64,000 nt of DNA from Streptomyces cyaneus (GTDB lineage: Bacteria; Actinomycetota; Actinomycetes; Streptomycetales; Streptomycetaceae): assembly GCF_004028635.1 (NCBI RefSeq), contig NZ_ML138678.1, forward strand, positions 744,001-808,000. Reading direction: 5' to 3'. Positions 17,816 through 26,900 of the stretch are shown here, piece by piece. The position numbers were made by a program, and so were the translations under genes. Position 1 is the stretch's first letter. Each line of letters starts with the position of its first letter. Under the pieces are notes generated by a model. It did no database searches, had not been told where the DNA came from, and saw only the letters and a list, made by a program, of their open reading frames with translations.

Positions 17816-18583
17816 TCAGCGCCCCTTGAAGACGGGCGGCCGTTTCTCCAGGAACGCGGTCATGCCCTCCTTCTGGTCATCGGTCGCGAACAGGGCGTGA
17901 AAGACGCGGCGTTCGAAGAGGAGGCCGTCGCGCAGGCCGGTTTCGAGGGCCTGGTCGACGCACTCGCGGGCCGCCGTGACGGCCGCGCGGCCGTACGAGG
18001 CGATCGTCGCCGCGGCCTGCAGGGCCTCCGGCAGGACCCGGTCGTCCGGGACGACCCGGGAGACGAGACCGCAGCTTCCGGCCTCCCGTGCGTCCATCGT
18101 GCGGCCGGTGAGGATCAGGTCCATCGCCTTCGCCCGGCCGACGAGGCGGGTCAGGCGCTGGGTGCCGCCGATGCCGGGGATCACGCCCAGCTTGATCTCC
18201 GGCTGGCCGAAGACCGCCGACTCCCCCGCGATGACCAGATCGCACATCATCGCCAGCTCGCAACCGCCGCCCAGCGCATAGCCGTTGACGGCGGCGATCT
18301 TCGGGGTGCGCAGGGCCGTGAAGCCCTCCCAGGCCGCGAAGTAGTCCTCGGCCGCCATCTGAGCGGCCGTCCTGCCCGCCATCTCCTTGATGTCGGCTCC
18401 GGCCGCGAACACCTTCTCCGAACCGGTGACGACGAAGCAGCCCACCTGGGGGTCGGTGTCCAACGGGCGCAGGGCGTCGAGCAGTTCGGCCAGCAGGTCG
18501 CCGCTGAGGGCGTTGAGCACGTGTGGGCGGTGCAGGCGTACGGTCACCACGGCGCCGTCGCGTTCGATCTTGAGGTTGTTCAT
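17816..18583 (-). CDS. enoyl-CoA hydratase/isomerase family protein
   Basis: A 255-residue crotonase-fold enzyme. The oxyanion-hole strand FAAGADIKEMAGR and the second conserved block NGYALGGGCELAMMCD are present, followed by FGQPEIKLGVIPGIGGTQRL, which includes the catalytic glutamate region. The most likely reaction is hydration of 2-trans-enoyl-CoA. It starts 28 bp after the TmpA-like gene on the same strand, so it is probably the third gene of an operon with the adenylation enzyme. The link may be with a CoA or acyl-adenylate substrate, or it may simply be a beta-oxidation gene. Confidence 0.9.
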   Translation of the reverse strand: MNNLKIERDGAVVTVRLHRPHVLNALSGDLLAELLDALRPLDTDPQVGCFVVTGSEKVFAAGADIKEMAGRTAAQMAAEDYFAAWEGFTALRTPKIAAVNGYALGGGCELAMMCDLVIAGESAVFGQPEIKLGVIPGIGGTQRLTRLVGRAKAMDLILTGRTMDAREAGSCGLVSRVVPDDRVLPEALQAAATIASYGRAAVTAARECVDQALETGLRDGLLFERRVFHALFATDDQKEGMTAFLEKRPPVFKGR

Positions 18584-18611
18584 CTTCAGCTCCCCTGCAC
18601 AGAGTTCGGAG

Positions 18612-19859
18612 TTACGAGTCCCAGATCGCGCCGTACGCCGGAATCCCCCGCCGCTCCAGGCCGTGCACCACCTGCCAGGTGAGCTTCTTGTTGGAGATGC
18701 AGATGACGGCCTCGGCCCCGAAGTCGCGGTACGCCTCGTAGGCGAGCCGCACCATGTCGGGCTTGCCGTGCCGGGAGGTGTCCCAGACCAGGGCGTGCGG
18801 CTGGACGGCGAGGATCTCGTCGATCAGGGCGTCGCCGTAGGTGGTGCGGGGGTCGCGGGTCGCCCAGACCAGGCGGGAGGGGACCTCGGCGGCGAGGAGG
18901 TGCGGGAGGCAGGGGCCGATGCCGCTGCCGGTGGCGACGTAGACCACCTTCTTGAACAGGGTCTCTATGTTGGCGACTCCGGCCGTGGTGATGCCCTTGA
19001 CCCAGACCCGGGCGGGCAGGTCGTCGATGAAGGCGCCCGTCCAGTCACCGGCGCGCGAGATGGTGAGCCGGAAGCCGGGCTCGCCGGGTGCGGGGACGTT
19101 GGCGAAGGAGTGCCACTCCTTCAGCGGGCTGCGGCTGATCGCCGTCGAGGAGCCCGCGAAGGGGGTCTCGCCGTGGTCGAAGCGAGCCAGTACGACGTGC
19201 GGGGAGGGCCGTTCCAGGCGTACGTCCACCTTGCTCAGCCGTAACCAGGGCAGGGCCACGCTGAAGGTGACGAGCGCGAGCACCATGAGTGGAACGGGGC
19301 CGGACGACGACAGCAGGGTGTGCGCCCAGAACAGGATCAGGGCCGTCCAGCCGCCGAAGCGGTGGATCTTCTCGAAGTGGTCGTGGTGGCGGGAGCGGAA
19401 GGGCGGGAGCGCGGTGGCGACGATCAGCGCGAGGAGGGCCAGCAGGGTCCAACTCACCACCATGAGGGGGCGGTTGGTCGTGCAGAGCGCCAGCGCCAGG
19501 AACCATGCCGTCCCCGCCAGGGCCCCGCCCACGTGCAGCCCGCCGAAGTGGTACACCTTGCCCAGCGTCCAGCGGACCTTCAGCGGCCAGGTCGTCGGCG
19601 CCCAAGTGGCCAGCTTGAAGAAGAGGTTGATCACGTACTGCTGGCGCACGAGGACGGCGAGGGCGAGGTTGGCGAGGGCCGCGTGGCCCAGGGTCGGCGT
19701 CGACAGGGGCCAACCGGCCCACAGGAACGCCAGGTTGGCGGTGAGCACGAGGGCCGCGAGGCGGTTGTAGTGCATCAGACGGGGGTGCTTGAGCAGGCGG
19801 CGCGGGGCCGGGATCAGCGGCGGCAGATCGACGGCCCGGCGGTTGAGCGAGGTCGTCAT
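18612..19859 (-). CDS. TmpA-like integral membrane flavoprotein
   Basis: A 415-residue protein with about five membrane helices in the N-terminal 220 residues (LAALVLTANLAFLWAGW, GALAGTAWFLALALC, VVSWTLLALLALIVATALP, LMVLALVTFSVALPW) and membrane-face histidines (YHFGGLHVGG, HHDHFEKIHRFGGW). A ferredoxin-reductase-like C-terminal half has a nucleotide motif (VYVATGSGIGPCLP). This architecture matches the TmpA family of membrane flavoproteins known from Aspergillus conidiation. In fungi an adenylate-forming enzyme, TmpB, is related. Here the ATG overlaps the stop of the adenylation gene (ATGA), so the two products are made together. The reaction is unknown; membrane redox chemistry on an adenylated acid is an inference. 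Confidence 0.75.
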   Translation of the reverse strand: MTTSLNRRAVDLPPLIPAPRRLLKHPRLMHYNRLAALVLTANLAFLWAGWPLSTPTLGHAALANLALAVLVRQQYVINLFFKLATWAPTTWPLKVRWTLGKVYHFGGLHVGGALAGTAWFLALALCTTNRPLMVVSWTLLALLALIVATALPPFRSRHHDHFEKIHRFGGWTALILFWAHTLLSSSGPVPLMVLALVTFSVALPWLRLSKVDVRLERPSPHVVLARFDHGETPFAGSSTAISRSPLKEWHSFANVPAPGEPGFRLTISRAGDWTGAFIDDLPARVWVKGITTAGVANIETLFKKVVYVATGSGIGPCLPHLLAAEVPSRLVWATRDPRTTYGDALIDEILAVQPHALVWDTSRHGKPDMVRLAYEAYRDFGAEAVICISNKKLTWQVVHGLERRGIPAYGAIWDS

Positions 19860-21400
19860 CGGGTCACCCCCTGAAGCGTCCGCTCCTCCGCCATCCTGAG
19901 CAGCGCCTGTTTGTCGATCTTGCCGCGGTCGGTCTCCGGCAGGAATGGCAGGGGCATGACACTCTCGGGCACGCAGTAGTACGGCAGCGCCTCCGCCACC
20001 GCGCGGCGGGCCCCGTCCGGGTCGACGTCCGCGGGGCAGACGAAGGACACGAGGGTCCGCGCGTCCCGCTTCAAGGTCACCGCGCGCAGACAGCCCTCGA
20101 CCGACTCCAGCACCGAGGAGACGGAGTCGAGCTCGACCCGGAAGCCGCGCACCTTGACCTGGTCGTCGGTGCGGCCGAGGTGTTCGAGCTCGCCGTCGGG
20201 GGTCCAGCGGCCGAGGTCACGGGTGCGGAACATGCGGTGGCCGGCGCCGAGGAAGGGGTCCGGGGCGTAGCGCTCGGCGTTCAGGGCGTCGTTGTCCAGA
20301 TAGCCGGCCGACACGCAGTCGCCGCCCGCCCACATCTCCCCCACCTCGCCGATGGGCAGGGGGCGGCGGTCGGCGTCGAGGACGTAGACCGTGTTGTTGG
20401 GGGTCGGGCGGCCGATGGTGAGCAGCGGGTCGGTCGGGTGATGGCGGTGCATCGTGTTGACGATGGTCGTCTCGGTCGGGCCGCAGCAGTTGTGGAAGGC
20501 GGCGTGCCGGGCCCACCGGTCGGCGAGCGGGCGCGGGCAGGGCTCTCCGGCGACGGCGACGGTGTGGACGCGCGGGCAGGTCGCCGGGTCGATGCCGGAC
20601 AGCACGGTCGGGGTGGCGATCAGCACGTCGGCCGTACGGGCGGTCGCCGCGACGTCCTTGCCTCGGACGACGAGGGTGCCGCCGTGGGTGAGGCAGCCGA
20701 GGATCTCCCAGGCGGCCATGTCGAAGGCGACGTTGAGGAGCTGGGCCACGCGGTCGCCGGGGCGGATGCCGAGGCCGCCGGGTTCGGTGAGCAGGATGTT
20801 GGCGACATTGCGGTGGGTGACCTTCACGCCGTTGGGCCGGCCGGTGGTGCCGGAGGTGAACAGGACGTAGCAGCCGTCGTCGGGCCGTGCCGGGGTGCGG
20901 GGTTTCGGGGCGTACGGCTGTGGCTCGTCGAGTGTGATCAACAGGTGGCCGTCGGGCAGCGGCACCCGGTGGGCGTGCTCGGCGGCCGTGAGGACGACGC
21001 GGGTGCGGGCGGTGCGCATGACGTGGGCGAGCTGGTGCGGGGGCGCGAGGCCGATGTCCTGCGGGACGTAGGCGGCGCCCGCCTTCAGGATGCCGAGCAG
21101 GCCGACGAGCATCGGGATCGAGCGGCGCACGAACAGGCCGACGTGGTCGCCGGGGCGTACGCCCTCTCGGGCGAGCCGGGCGGCGAGGGCGTCGGCGCGG
21201 CGGTCGAGCTCGCCGTAGGTGATGCGGTCGCCGAGGTGCTCGGCGGCGACGGCCTGCGGTGCGGCAGCGGCCTGCCGTTCGACGGCACGGTGGACCAGCG
21301 GGTCGGGGACGGGGACGGCGGGACCGCGGCCGTACTGCCAGAAGAGGCGCTGATCGCGGGGGGTGAGGTGGCCCAGGGGGCCGGGAGGGCGCAGGGGCAT
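19856..21400 (-). CDS. stand-alone NRPS-type adenylation enzyme
   Basis: A 514-residue acyl/amino-acyl adenylate-forming enzyme with all core motifs: A2 LKAGAAYVPQD, A3 LFTSGTTGRPNGV, A4 FDMAAWE with the amino-acid-binding Asp, A5 CCGPTETT, A7 FRTRDLGRW, A8 GRTDDQVKVRGFRVE and A10 DRGKIDKQAL with the catalytic Lys. No carrier or condensation domain follows; after A10 the protein ends within about 17 residues. The ATG at 21400 is chosen because GGAGGT lies about 9 nt upstream. It is the first gene of the adenylation/TmpA-like/enoyl-CoA hydratase operon and overlaps the next gene by 4 bp. The substrate is unknown but likely an amino acid. Confidence 0.87.
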   Translation of the reverse strand: MPLRPPGPLGHLTPRDQRLFWQYGRGPAVPVPDPLVHRAVERQAAAAPQAVAAEHLGDRITYGELDRRADALAARLAREGVRPGDHVGLFVRRSIPMLVGLLGILKAGAAYVPQDIGLAPPHQLAHVMRTARTRVVLTAAEHAHRVPLPDGHLLITLDEPQPYAPKPRTPARPDDGCYVLFTSGTTGRPNGVKVTHRNVANILLTEPGGLGIRPGDRVAQLLNVAFDMAAWEILGCLTHGGTLVVRGKDVAATARTADVLIATPTVLSGIDPATCPRVHTVAVAGEPCPRPLADRWARHAAFHNCCGPTETTIVNTMHRHHPTDPLLTIGRPTPNNTVYVLDADRRPLPIGEVGEMWAGGDCVSAGYLDNDALNAERYAPDPFLGAGHRMFRTRDLGRWTPDGELEHLGRTDDQVKVRGFRVELDSVSSVLESVEGCLRAVTLKRDARTLVSFVCPADVDPDGARRAVAEALPYYCVPESVMPLPFLPETDRGKIDKQALLRMAEERTLQGVTR

Positions 21401-21760
21401 GGTCGGGGGACCTCCTGGCGGGCTGTTTCGAGATGACGGTTGCCGTGCGGGCATGCCCGGTATGTCGAACGCCGTGCGGAGTGCATGCGGTCAGACGTGC
21501 TGCGCTAGCGCCTTGCCTGGGGCTCGACTGTAGCCCTGGCTTTTCAACTCTCAACAAGGCGTGATCGGCCAACTACGGTACGGAATGAGACACGTGACGC
21601 GATTTGCGAAACAGCGGCAACTTCCGCACCGTCCGGCGGCGACGAAGAGCGGGGCGCCTGTGCGCCTCACGGCGGCCGGGCGGCGACGGGGAGGTCACCG
21701 TCCCGGCCGCGTAACAGGGAGCCGTCCCGTACGTAACACGCCCGACTCACGCTGGACGGT
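21401..21760. other. divergent promoter region between the adenylation operon and nasA
   Basis: About 360 bp separate the divergent adenylation and nitrate-reductase genes. No gene or RNA is evident. Two GTAAC half-site-like words occur within 50 bp of nasA (near 21713 and 21737), which could belong to a nitrogen-regulator (GlnR-type) site, but spacing and repeats are not convincing enough to call one. Confidence 0.35.
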
Positions 21761-23998
21761 ATGCCGAACTCCGCGACGCCCACGCACTGCCCGTACTGCG
21801 CCCTGCAGTGCGGAATGAACCTCACGCCCTTGCAGGACGGGGGTGTCGCGGTGGTCGAGCGCCCGGACTTCCCGGTGAACAAGGGGGCGCTGTGCGGCAA
21901 GGGCCGTACGGCGCCCGCGGTGCTGGCGTCGAGCGTCCGCCTGACCTCGCCGCTGGTGCGGTCGGGCGGCACGCTCGTGCCCGCCACCTGGGACGAGGCG
22001 CTGGACCGCATCGCCGAGGGCCTCAACCGCACGCGTACGGAACATGGCCCGGACGCGTGCGGGGTCTTCGGCGGAGGCGGTCTGACGAACGAGAAGGCGT
22101 ACAGCCTCGGCAAGTTCGCGAGGATCGTGCTCGGCACCTCGCAGATCGACTACAACGGCCGCTTCTGCATGTCGTCGGCGGCCGCGGCCGGGATGAAGGC
22201 GTTCGGGCTCGACCGGGGGCTGCCGTTCCCGCTGGAGGACATACCGAAGACGGGCTGCGTGATCCTCGTCGGCTCCAACCTGGCGGAGACGATGCCGCCG
22301 TCGCTGCGCTTCTTCAATGAGCTGAAGGAGAACGGCGGCACGCTCATCGTCGTCGACCCGCGCCGCACCAAGACCGCCGAGCAGGCCGACCTGCACCTGA
22401 TGCCCCGGCCGGGCACCGACCTCGCGCTGGCCCTCGGCCTGCTGCACCTGGTCGTCGCCGAGGGGCGGGTGGACGAGGAGTACGTCCAGGAGCGCACGGT
22501 CGGCTGGGAGGACGCGCGGGCCGCCGCGATGGCGCACTGGCCGGAGCACGTGGAGCGGATCACGGGGGTGTCCGTTCCTCAGCTCCGGGAAGCCGTACGG
22601 ATGTTCTGCGCGCCGGAGAACGCGATGGTGCTGACCGCGCGCGGGCCCGAGCAGCAGTCCAAGGGCACGGACACCGTGGGCGCGTGGATCAACCTGTGCC
22701 TGGCGACGGGGCGGGCGGGCCGGCCACTGTCGGGGTACGGCTGCCTCACCGGACAGGGCAACGGGCAGGGTGGGCGCGAGCACGGCCAGAAGGCCGACCA
22801 GCTGCCCGGCTACCGCAAGCTGGACGACCCGGCCGCGCGGCGGCATGTCGCCGAGGTGTGGGGCGTGGACCCGGACAGCCTGCCCGGGCCGGGGCGCAGT
22901 GCGTACGAGTTGCTGGACGCGCTGGGCTCGGACATCAAGTCGCTGCTGCTGATGGGCTCCAACCCGGTGGTGTCGGCGCCGCGTGCCGCGCACATCGAGG
23001 AGCGCATCAAGTCCCTTGATTTCCTTGCGGTGTGCGACGTGGTGCTGTCGGAGACGGCGGCCCTCGCGGATGTCGTCCTTCCGGTGACGCAGTGGGCCGA
23101 GGAGACGGGCACGACGACCAACCTGGAGGGCCGGGTGCTGCTGCGGCGGCGCGCGATCACCGCTCCGGAGGGCGTCCGCAGCGACCTGGAGGTCATGCAC
23201 GAGCTCGCGGCGCGGCTGGGCGGCGAGAAGGGCCTGGAGAAGGGGTTCCCGACCGACCCCGAGGAGGTCTTCGAGGAGCTGCGCCGAGCGAGCGCGGGCG
23301 GAGCGGCGGACTACTCGGGGATCACGTACCGCAGGCTGGCGGAGGAGAACGGGGTGTTCTGGCCCTGCCCGGCGCCGACGGTCATGGACGGCGCTCCGGC
23401 GGACTCCGACGACTGCGAGGACGCCTCGCTGGACGCCCCTCTGGACGCCTCAGCCGGGCCCGACGACCCGGCGCAGGACGACGAGAGCACGGGCGAGGAG
23501 AGCACGGGTGACGCGACCACGGGCGGCTCGGTGCACCCCGGCACGCCCCGTCTCTTCCTCGACCGGTTCGCCACGCCGGACGGACGGGCGAGGTTCGCCC
23601 CCGTCTCGCACCGGGCGCTCGCCGAGGAACCCGACGACGAGTACCCGGTGCTGCTGACGACCGGGCGGGTCGTGGCGCAGTACCAGTCCGGCGCCCAGAC
23701 CCGCCGCGTCGACGAGCTGAACGCCGCCGCGCCGGGCCCGTTCGTGGAGTTGCACCCCCGGCTGGCGGCGCGGCTCGGGGCCGCCGAGGGCGATCCGGTG
23801 GCCGTGGTCTCGCGCCGGGGCCGGGCGGTGGCCCCCGCTCGCATCACGACCGGCATCCGCCCCGACACGGTCTTCATGCCGTTCCACTGGCCGGGCGAGG
23901 GCCGCGCCAACACCCTGACCAACCCGGCGCTGGACCCGACGTCACGGATGCCGGAGTTCAAGGCGTGCGCGGTGCGGCTGGAGGCCGTGAAGTCATAG
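21761..23998 (+). CDS. nasA: assimilatory nitrate reductase, molybdopterin catalytic subunit
   Basis: A 745-residue molybdopterin oxidoreductase reducing nitrate to nitrite in the cytoplasm. An N-terminal [4Fe-4S] site is formed by C10, C13, C17 and C45 (CPYCALQC and GALCGKG), and a likely molybdenum ligand C136 lies in YNGRFCMSSAAAAG. The molybdopterin-guanine-dinucleotide domains follow, with TARGPEQQSKGTD and GSNPVVSAP, then the C-terminal MPFHWPGEGRANTLTNPALDP block. An acidic, S/T/D-rich linker of about 50 residues (~545-595) is inserted before the C-terminal domain and is probably disordered. Electrons are expected from the FAD reductase or ferredoxin; nitrite is then used by NirBD at 30.6-33.6 kb. 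Confidence 0.9.
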   Translation: MPNSATPTHCPYCALQCGMNLTPLQDGGVAVVERPDFPVNKGALCGKGRTAPAVLASSVRLTSPLVRSGGTLVPATWDEALDRIAEGLNRTRTEHGPDACGVFGGGGLTNEKAYSLGKFARIVLGTSQIDYNGRFCMSSAAAAGMKAFGLDRGLPFPLEDIPKTGCVILVGSNLAETMPPSLRFFNELKENGGTLIVVDPRRTKTAEQADLHLMPRPGTDLALALGLLHLVVAEGRVDEEYVQERTVGWEDARAAAMAHWPEHVERITGVSVPQLREAVRMFCAPENAMVLTARGPEQQSKGTDTVGAWINLCLATGRAGRPLSGYGCLTGQGNGQGGREHGQKADQLPGYRKLDDPAARRHVAEVWGVDPDSLPGPGRSAYELLDALGSDIKSLLLMGSNPVVSAPRAAHIEERIKSLDFLAVCDVVLSETAALADVVLPVTQWAEETGTTTNLEGRVLLRRRAITAPEGVRSDLEVMHELAARLGGEKGLEKGFPTDPEEVFEELRRASAGGAADYSGITYRRLAEENGVFWPCPAPTVMDGAPADSDDCEDASLDAPLDASAGPDDPAQDDESTGEESTGDATTGGSVHPGTPRLFLDRFATPDGRARFAPVSHRALAEEPDDEYPVLLTTGRVVAQYQSGAQTRRVDELNAAAPGPFVELHPRLAARLGAAEGDPVAVVSRRGRAVAPARITTGIRPDTVFMPFHWPGEGRANTLTNPALDPTSRMPEFKACAVRLEAVKS

Positions 23999-24387
23999 CC
24001 GGACCGGGCCTGCTGGGCCTCGCGTCCGCCTGACTCAGCCGGACGGCCCGCTCGCCCCCGCCCGCATCACAACCGGCATCCGCCCCGACACCGCGCCGTG
24101 AAGGCGTGAGGGAGGGCGGTCGCTCGGCCGCGGATCCTCTGGGTGAGCGCGATGGCCGACGGCGGTTGGGGCTCTCGCCGTGCGGCGCGACGGGGCCGGC
24201 CGTCCCGCGCTCGACGACGACTTGGATCCGGCCGTGGGATGACGCCCCGGCCGGCCGGGTCAGGACGGGCGGTCCGGAGCCGTGGAGGGTCCAACTCGCC
24301 GTCGGTGGTGTGAGGTTGCCGGGGTACGGGGTGCCGCAGGCGCCGGGGATGGTGCCGGTGGCAGTCGGGCTGGCGCGGACGTGATGC
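23999..24387. other. intergenic region with decayed coding remnants
   Basis: This ~390-bp gap between nasA and the convergent cyclotransferase-like gene has no intact gene. At about 24053-24092 it repeats, with changes, the nasA 3' region near 23830-23863 (both contain CGGCATCCGCCCCGACAC). On the minus strand about 24240-24360 encodes PGACGTPYPGNLTPPTASWT, which looks like a piece of a secreted protein but has no start. The stretch probably holds fragments of deleted or duplicated genes. Confidence 0.4.
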
Positions 24388-24822
24388 TCAGCTGGGTCGG
24401 GTTGCCCAGTCGCCGCTCTCGATGAGCTTGCCGTGCGTGCGCAGGCGGGCGGCGACGGGCGGGGCGGCGACATACACCCACGCCTGTACGGCCGTTGCGT
24501 CGGAGTCTCGGATCACCTGGCGGGCGATGCGCTCGTAGAGGTTGCGCGGGTCGTCCGGGGCGTACTCCTCCAGGCGGTCGAGGGCCGCCAGGAGCGTCGG
24601 GTACTCCTCGGGGCGGGGGGTGACGAGGTCGCCGTGGACCGTGCCACTGCCGTCCCGTTCCTCGACGGCGTACGGGTAGCCCGGACCGTCGTACAGCGCC
24701 GCCCCGACGAGTCGTGCCGGTTCCTCGGTGTGGGTGCGGCCGCGCAGGAAATGGTCGTGATTGGGCTCTCCGGGACGCAGGGTGCCGTAGACGAAGAACG
24801 GGAGTCGAGGAGAGAGGGTCAC
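24388..24822 (-). CDS. gamma-glutamylcyclotransferase-fold (AIG2-like) protein
   Basis: A 144-residue single-domain protein with the family hallmark FFVYGTLRPGEPNHDHFL near the N-terminus, the AALYDGPGYPYAV strand and the LDRLEEYAPDDP segment that carries the catalytic glutamate in true cyclotransferases. Members cyclise gamma-glutamyl-amines or act on other isopeptides; specificity cannot be predicted. The gene is short and complete, and is divergent from the M4 protease gene 110 bp away. Confidence 0.85.
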   Translation of the reverse strand: MTLSPRLPFFVYGTLRPGEPNHDHFLRGRTHTEEPARLVGAALYDGPGYPYAVEERDGSGTVHGDLVTPRPEEYPTLLAALDRLEEYAPDDPRNLYERIARQVIRDSDATAVQAWVYVAAPPVAARLRTHGKLIESGDWATRPS

Positions 24823-24932
24823 GGAAACGATTCTCTCCCCTCACACACCTCCACGTATTCGCTCTGGTCATGGCATGTGCACGACCCCTTGAATCTTGGG
24901 CATCCTCTGCGCCGCCCAGTTCAAGGAGACCG

Positions 24933-26579
24933 ATGAGCCGAATACGGCCGCACATCCGGGGTTCCCGTCTTGCCGCAGCGGGCATCGCCGCCGTCGGCGC
25001 CACCCTGCTGGCCACCGCCCTCTCCCCCACCGCCGGCGCGGACGACAGTCCGACCAGGGCCACCGCGCTCGACAACGCGGCGTCGGTCCTCGCGGACCAC
25101 GCGGCGAGCCTGGGGCTGACCGCCGCGCAGGACACCACCGTGCGGGACGTGATCGTGGACGCGGACGGCACCCAGCATGTCCGCTACGACCGCACCTACC
25201 GCCAACTCCCCGTCCTGGGCGGCGACTTCGTCGTCCACCTGGCGAAGGACGGTACGTACCGCAGCGCCTCCCGCGCCACGAAGCGCCCGATCTCCCTGGC
25301 CGGCGTGACACCCAGGATCTCGGCACCGAAGGCGGCCGACCTCGCGGCGAAGCTGCTGCGGGCCGCGAACCTCGGCGAGACGCTGAAGCGGCTGACGGCC
25401 AAGCCCGAGCTGGTCGTCGACGCCCTGCACGGCACCCCGAAGCTGGCCTGGCGGACCGACGCGGTCGCCCAGGACTCCGTCGGCAACCCGGTCGCCCGCA
25501 CGGTGCTGACCGACGCCCTGACCGGCACCCGGATCGACGCGTGGGACAGCATCGAGACGGCGTCCGGCGACGGGAAGTCGCTGTACGGCGGCACGGTGCC
25601 GTTGGAGACGACGCAGTCGGGATCGACATACCAGCTGAAGGACGCGACGCGCGGCGGCACTTACACGGGTGACGCCGCGAACAAGACGGACCTGTGCCTC
25701 CTGACCGTCTGCCTCAACCGCGCCCCGTCGACCGTGTTCACGGACGCCGACAACCACTGGGGTACGGGCACCACGGCCGACCGCTCGACCGCGGCGGTGG
25801 ACGCGCAGTACGGCACGGACGTGACGTGGGACTACTACAAGAACGTCCACGGCCGCAACGGCATCGCCGGTGACGGCAAGGGTTCGTTCAACCGCGTGCA
25901 CTACGGCAGCGGCTACAACAACGCCTTCTGGGACGACAGCTGCTTCTGCATGACGTACGGCGACGGTGACGGCACCCAGCTCGGCCCGCTGGTGTCGCTG
26001 GACGTGGCCGGTCACGAGATGACGCACGGCGTGACGTCGAAGACCGCGGCGCTGACGTACTCGGGCGAGTCCGGCGGCCTGAACGAGGCGACGTCCGACA
26101 TCTTCGGCACGCTGGTGGAGTTCCACGCGGCCAATTCCTCCGACCCGGGCGACTATCTGATCGGCGAGAAGATCGTCCGGTCGGGCTTCAGCCGGGACGC
26201 CCTGCGCTACATGGACAAGCCGTCCAAGGACGGCGCCTCGGTCGACTGCTGGACCACGACGACCGGGCAGCTCGACGTCCACTACTCGTCCGGCATCGGC
26301 AACCACTTCGCCTACCTGCTCGCCGAGGGCAGCGGCGCGAAGACGATCAACGGCGTCAGCTACAACTCGCCGACCTGCAACGGCTCTTCGGTGAACGGGA
26401 TCGGCCGGGACAAGCTGGGCAAGATCTGGTACCGGGCACTGACGGTCTACATGACGTCCTCGACGAACTACGCGGGCGCCCGTACGGCGACGCTGAGCGC
26501 GGCGAAGGACCTGTACGGGGCCGGCAGCACGGAGTACAACGCGGTGGCGGCGGCCTGGAGCGCGGTGCGCGTCGGCTGA
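24933..26579 (+). CDS. secreted thermolysin-family (M4) metalloprotease
   Basis: A 548-residue secreted neutral protease. The signal peptide covers residues ~1-36 (RLAAAGIAAVGATLLATALS, then PTAGA), and the FTP/PepSY-type propeptide covers ~40-215. The mature catalytic domain has the zinc site H361-E-M-T-H365 (VAGHEMTHGVTS) and third ligand E385 in GGLNEATSD. Late histidine-containing segments (DVHYSSGIGNHFAYLL) complete the active site. The ATG at 24933 follows AAGGAG and opens a clear signal peptide, so longer upstream reading is rejected. It stands alone and ends in a strong terminator at 26597-26628. Streptomyces usually express such enzymes in growth transition. Confidence 0.95.
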   Translation: MSRIRPHIRGSRLAAAGIAAVGATLLATALSPTAGADDSPTRATALDNAASVLADHAASLGLTAAQDTTVRDVIVDADGTQHVRYDRTYRQLPVLGGDFVVHLAKDGTYRSASRATKRPISLAGVTPRISAPKAADLAAKLLRAANLGETLKRLTAKPELVVDALHGTPKLAWRTDAVAQDSVGNPVARTVLTDALTGTRIDAWDSIETASGDGKSLYGGTVPLETTQSGSTYQLKDATRGGTYTGDAANKTDLCLLTVCLNRAPSTVFTDADNHWGTGTTADRSTAAVDAQYGTDVTWDYYKNVHGRNGIAGDGKGSFNRVHYGSGYNNAFWDDSCFCMTYGDGDGTQLGPLVSLDVAGHEMTHGVTSKTAALTYSGESGGLNEATSDIFGTLVEFHAANSSDPGDYLIGEKIVRSGFSRDALRYMDKPSKDGASVDCWTTTTGQLDVHYSSGIGNHFAYLLAEGSGAKTINGVSYNSPTCNGSSVNGIGRDKLGKIWYRALTVYMTSSTNYAGARTATLSAAKDLYGAGSTEYNAVAAAWSAVRVG

Positions 26580-26596
26580 AGCCAGGGCCTGAGGTG

Positions 26597-26628
26597 AAAG
26601 GGAGGCGGCGTGGGTGCCGCCTCCCTTT
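26597..26628 (+). terminator. terminator after the M4 protease gene
   Basis: A perfect 13-bp stem, AAAGGGAGGCGGC and GCCGCCTCCCTTT, with a 6-nt loop begins 18 bp after the stop. The remaining ~270 bp to the next gene show no further gene and probably hold its promoter. Confidence 0.88.
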
Positions 26629-26900
26629 CTCGGTGCCCGGTCACCCGTTCACACGCGCACCCCGTGCCGTTCTGGTTCTTTTCCGCCGTGCCCCTGCCGC
26701 ACCTCGATGACCTGCTGAAACGCTGGCTCCAGAGGTCCTGGCGAGTTCGTCCTTGACACCCGTTCACCCCATTTTCGGCGTTCCCTCAGGAAGCGCTCCC
26801 GCCCCACTGCCCCTTACCTCGGAAGGGCAGGGGCGCGACCGACGCAGCGGCACATGGGGGTGTCGCGGGCCGTGGCCCCGCTGAGTGCGGAGGAACATCG

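Noticed and set aside
15698..18682. 994-residue plus-strand frame across SanA-like, P450 and enoyl-CoA hydratase genes
   Set aside because: It overlaps three genes with strong motifs, in a different frame from the SanA-like gene and antisense to the other two, and has no recognisable domain.
23958..24473. 171-residue minus-strand frame between nasA and the cyclotransferase-like gene
   Set aside because: It joins the antisense of nasA with gap sequence and antisense of the next gene; only a short orphan peptide looks protein-like, so I treat it as debris.
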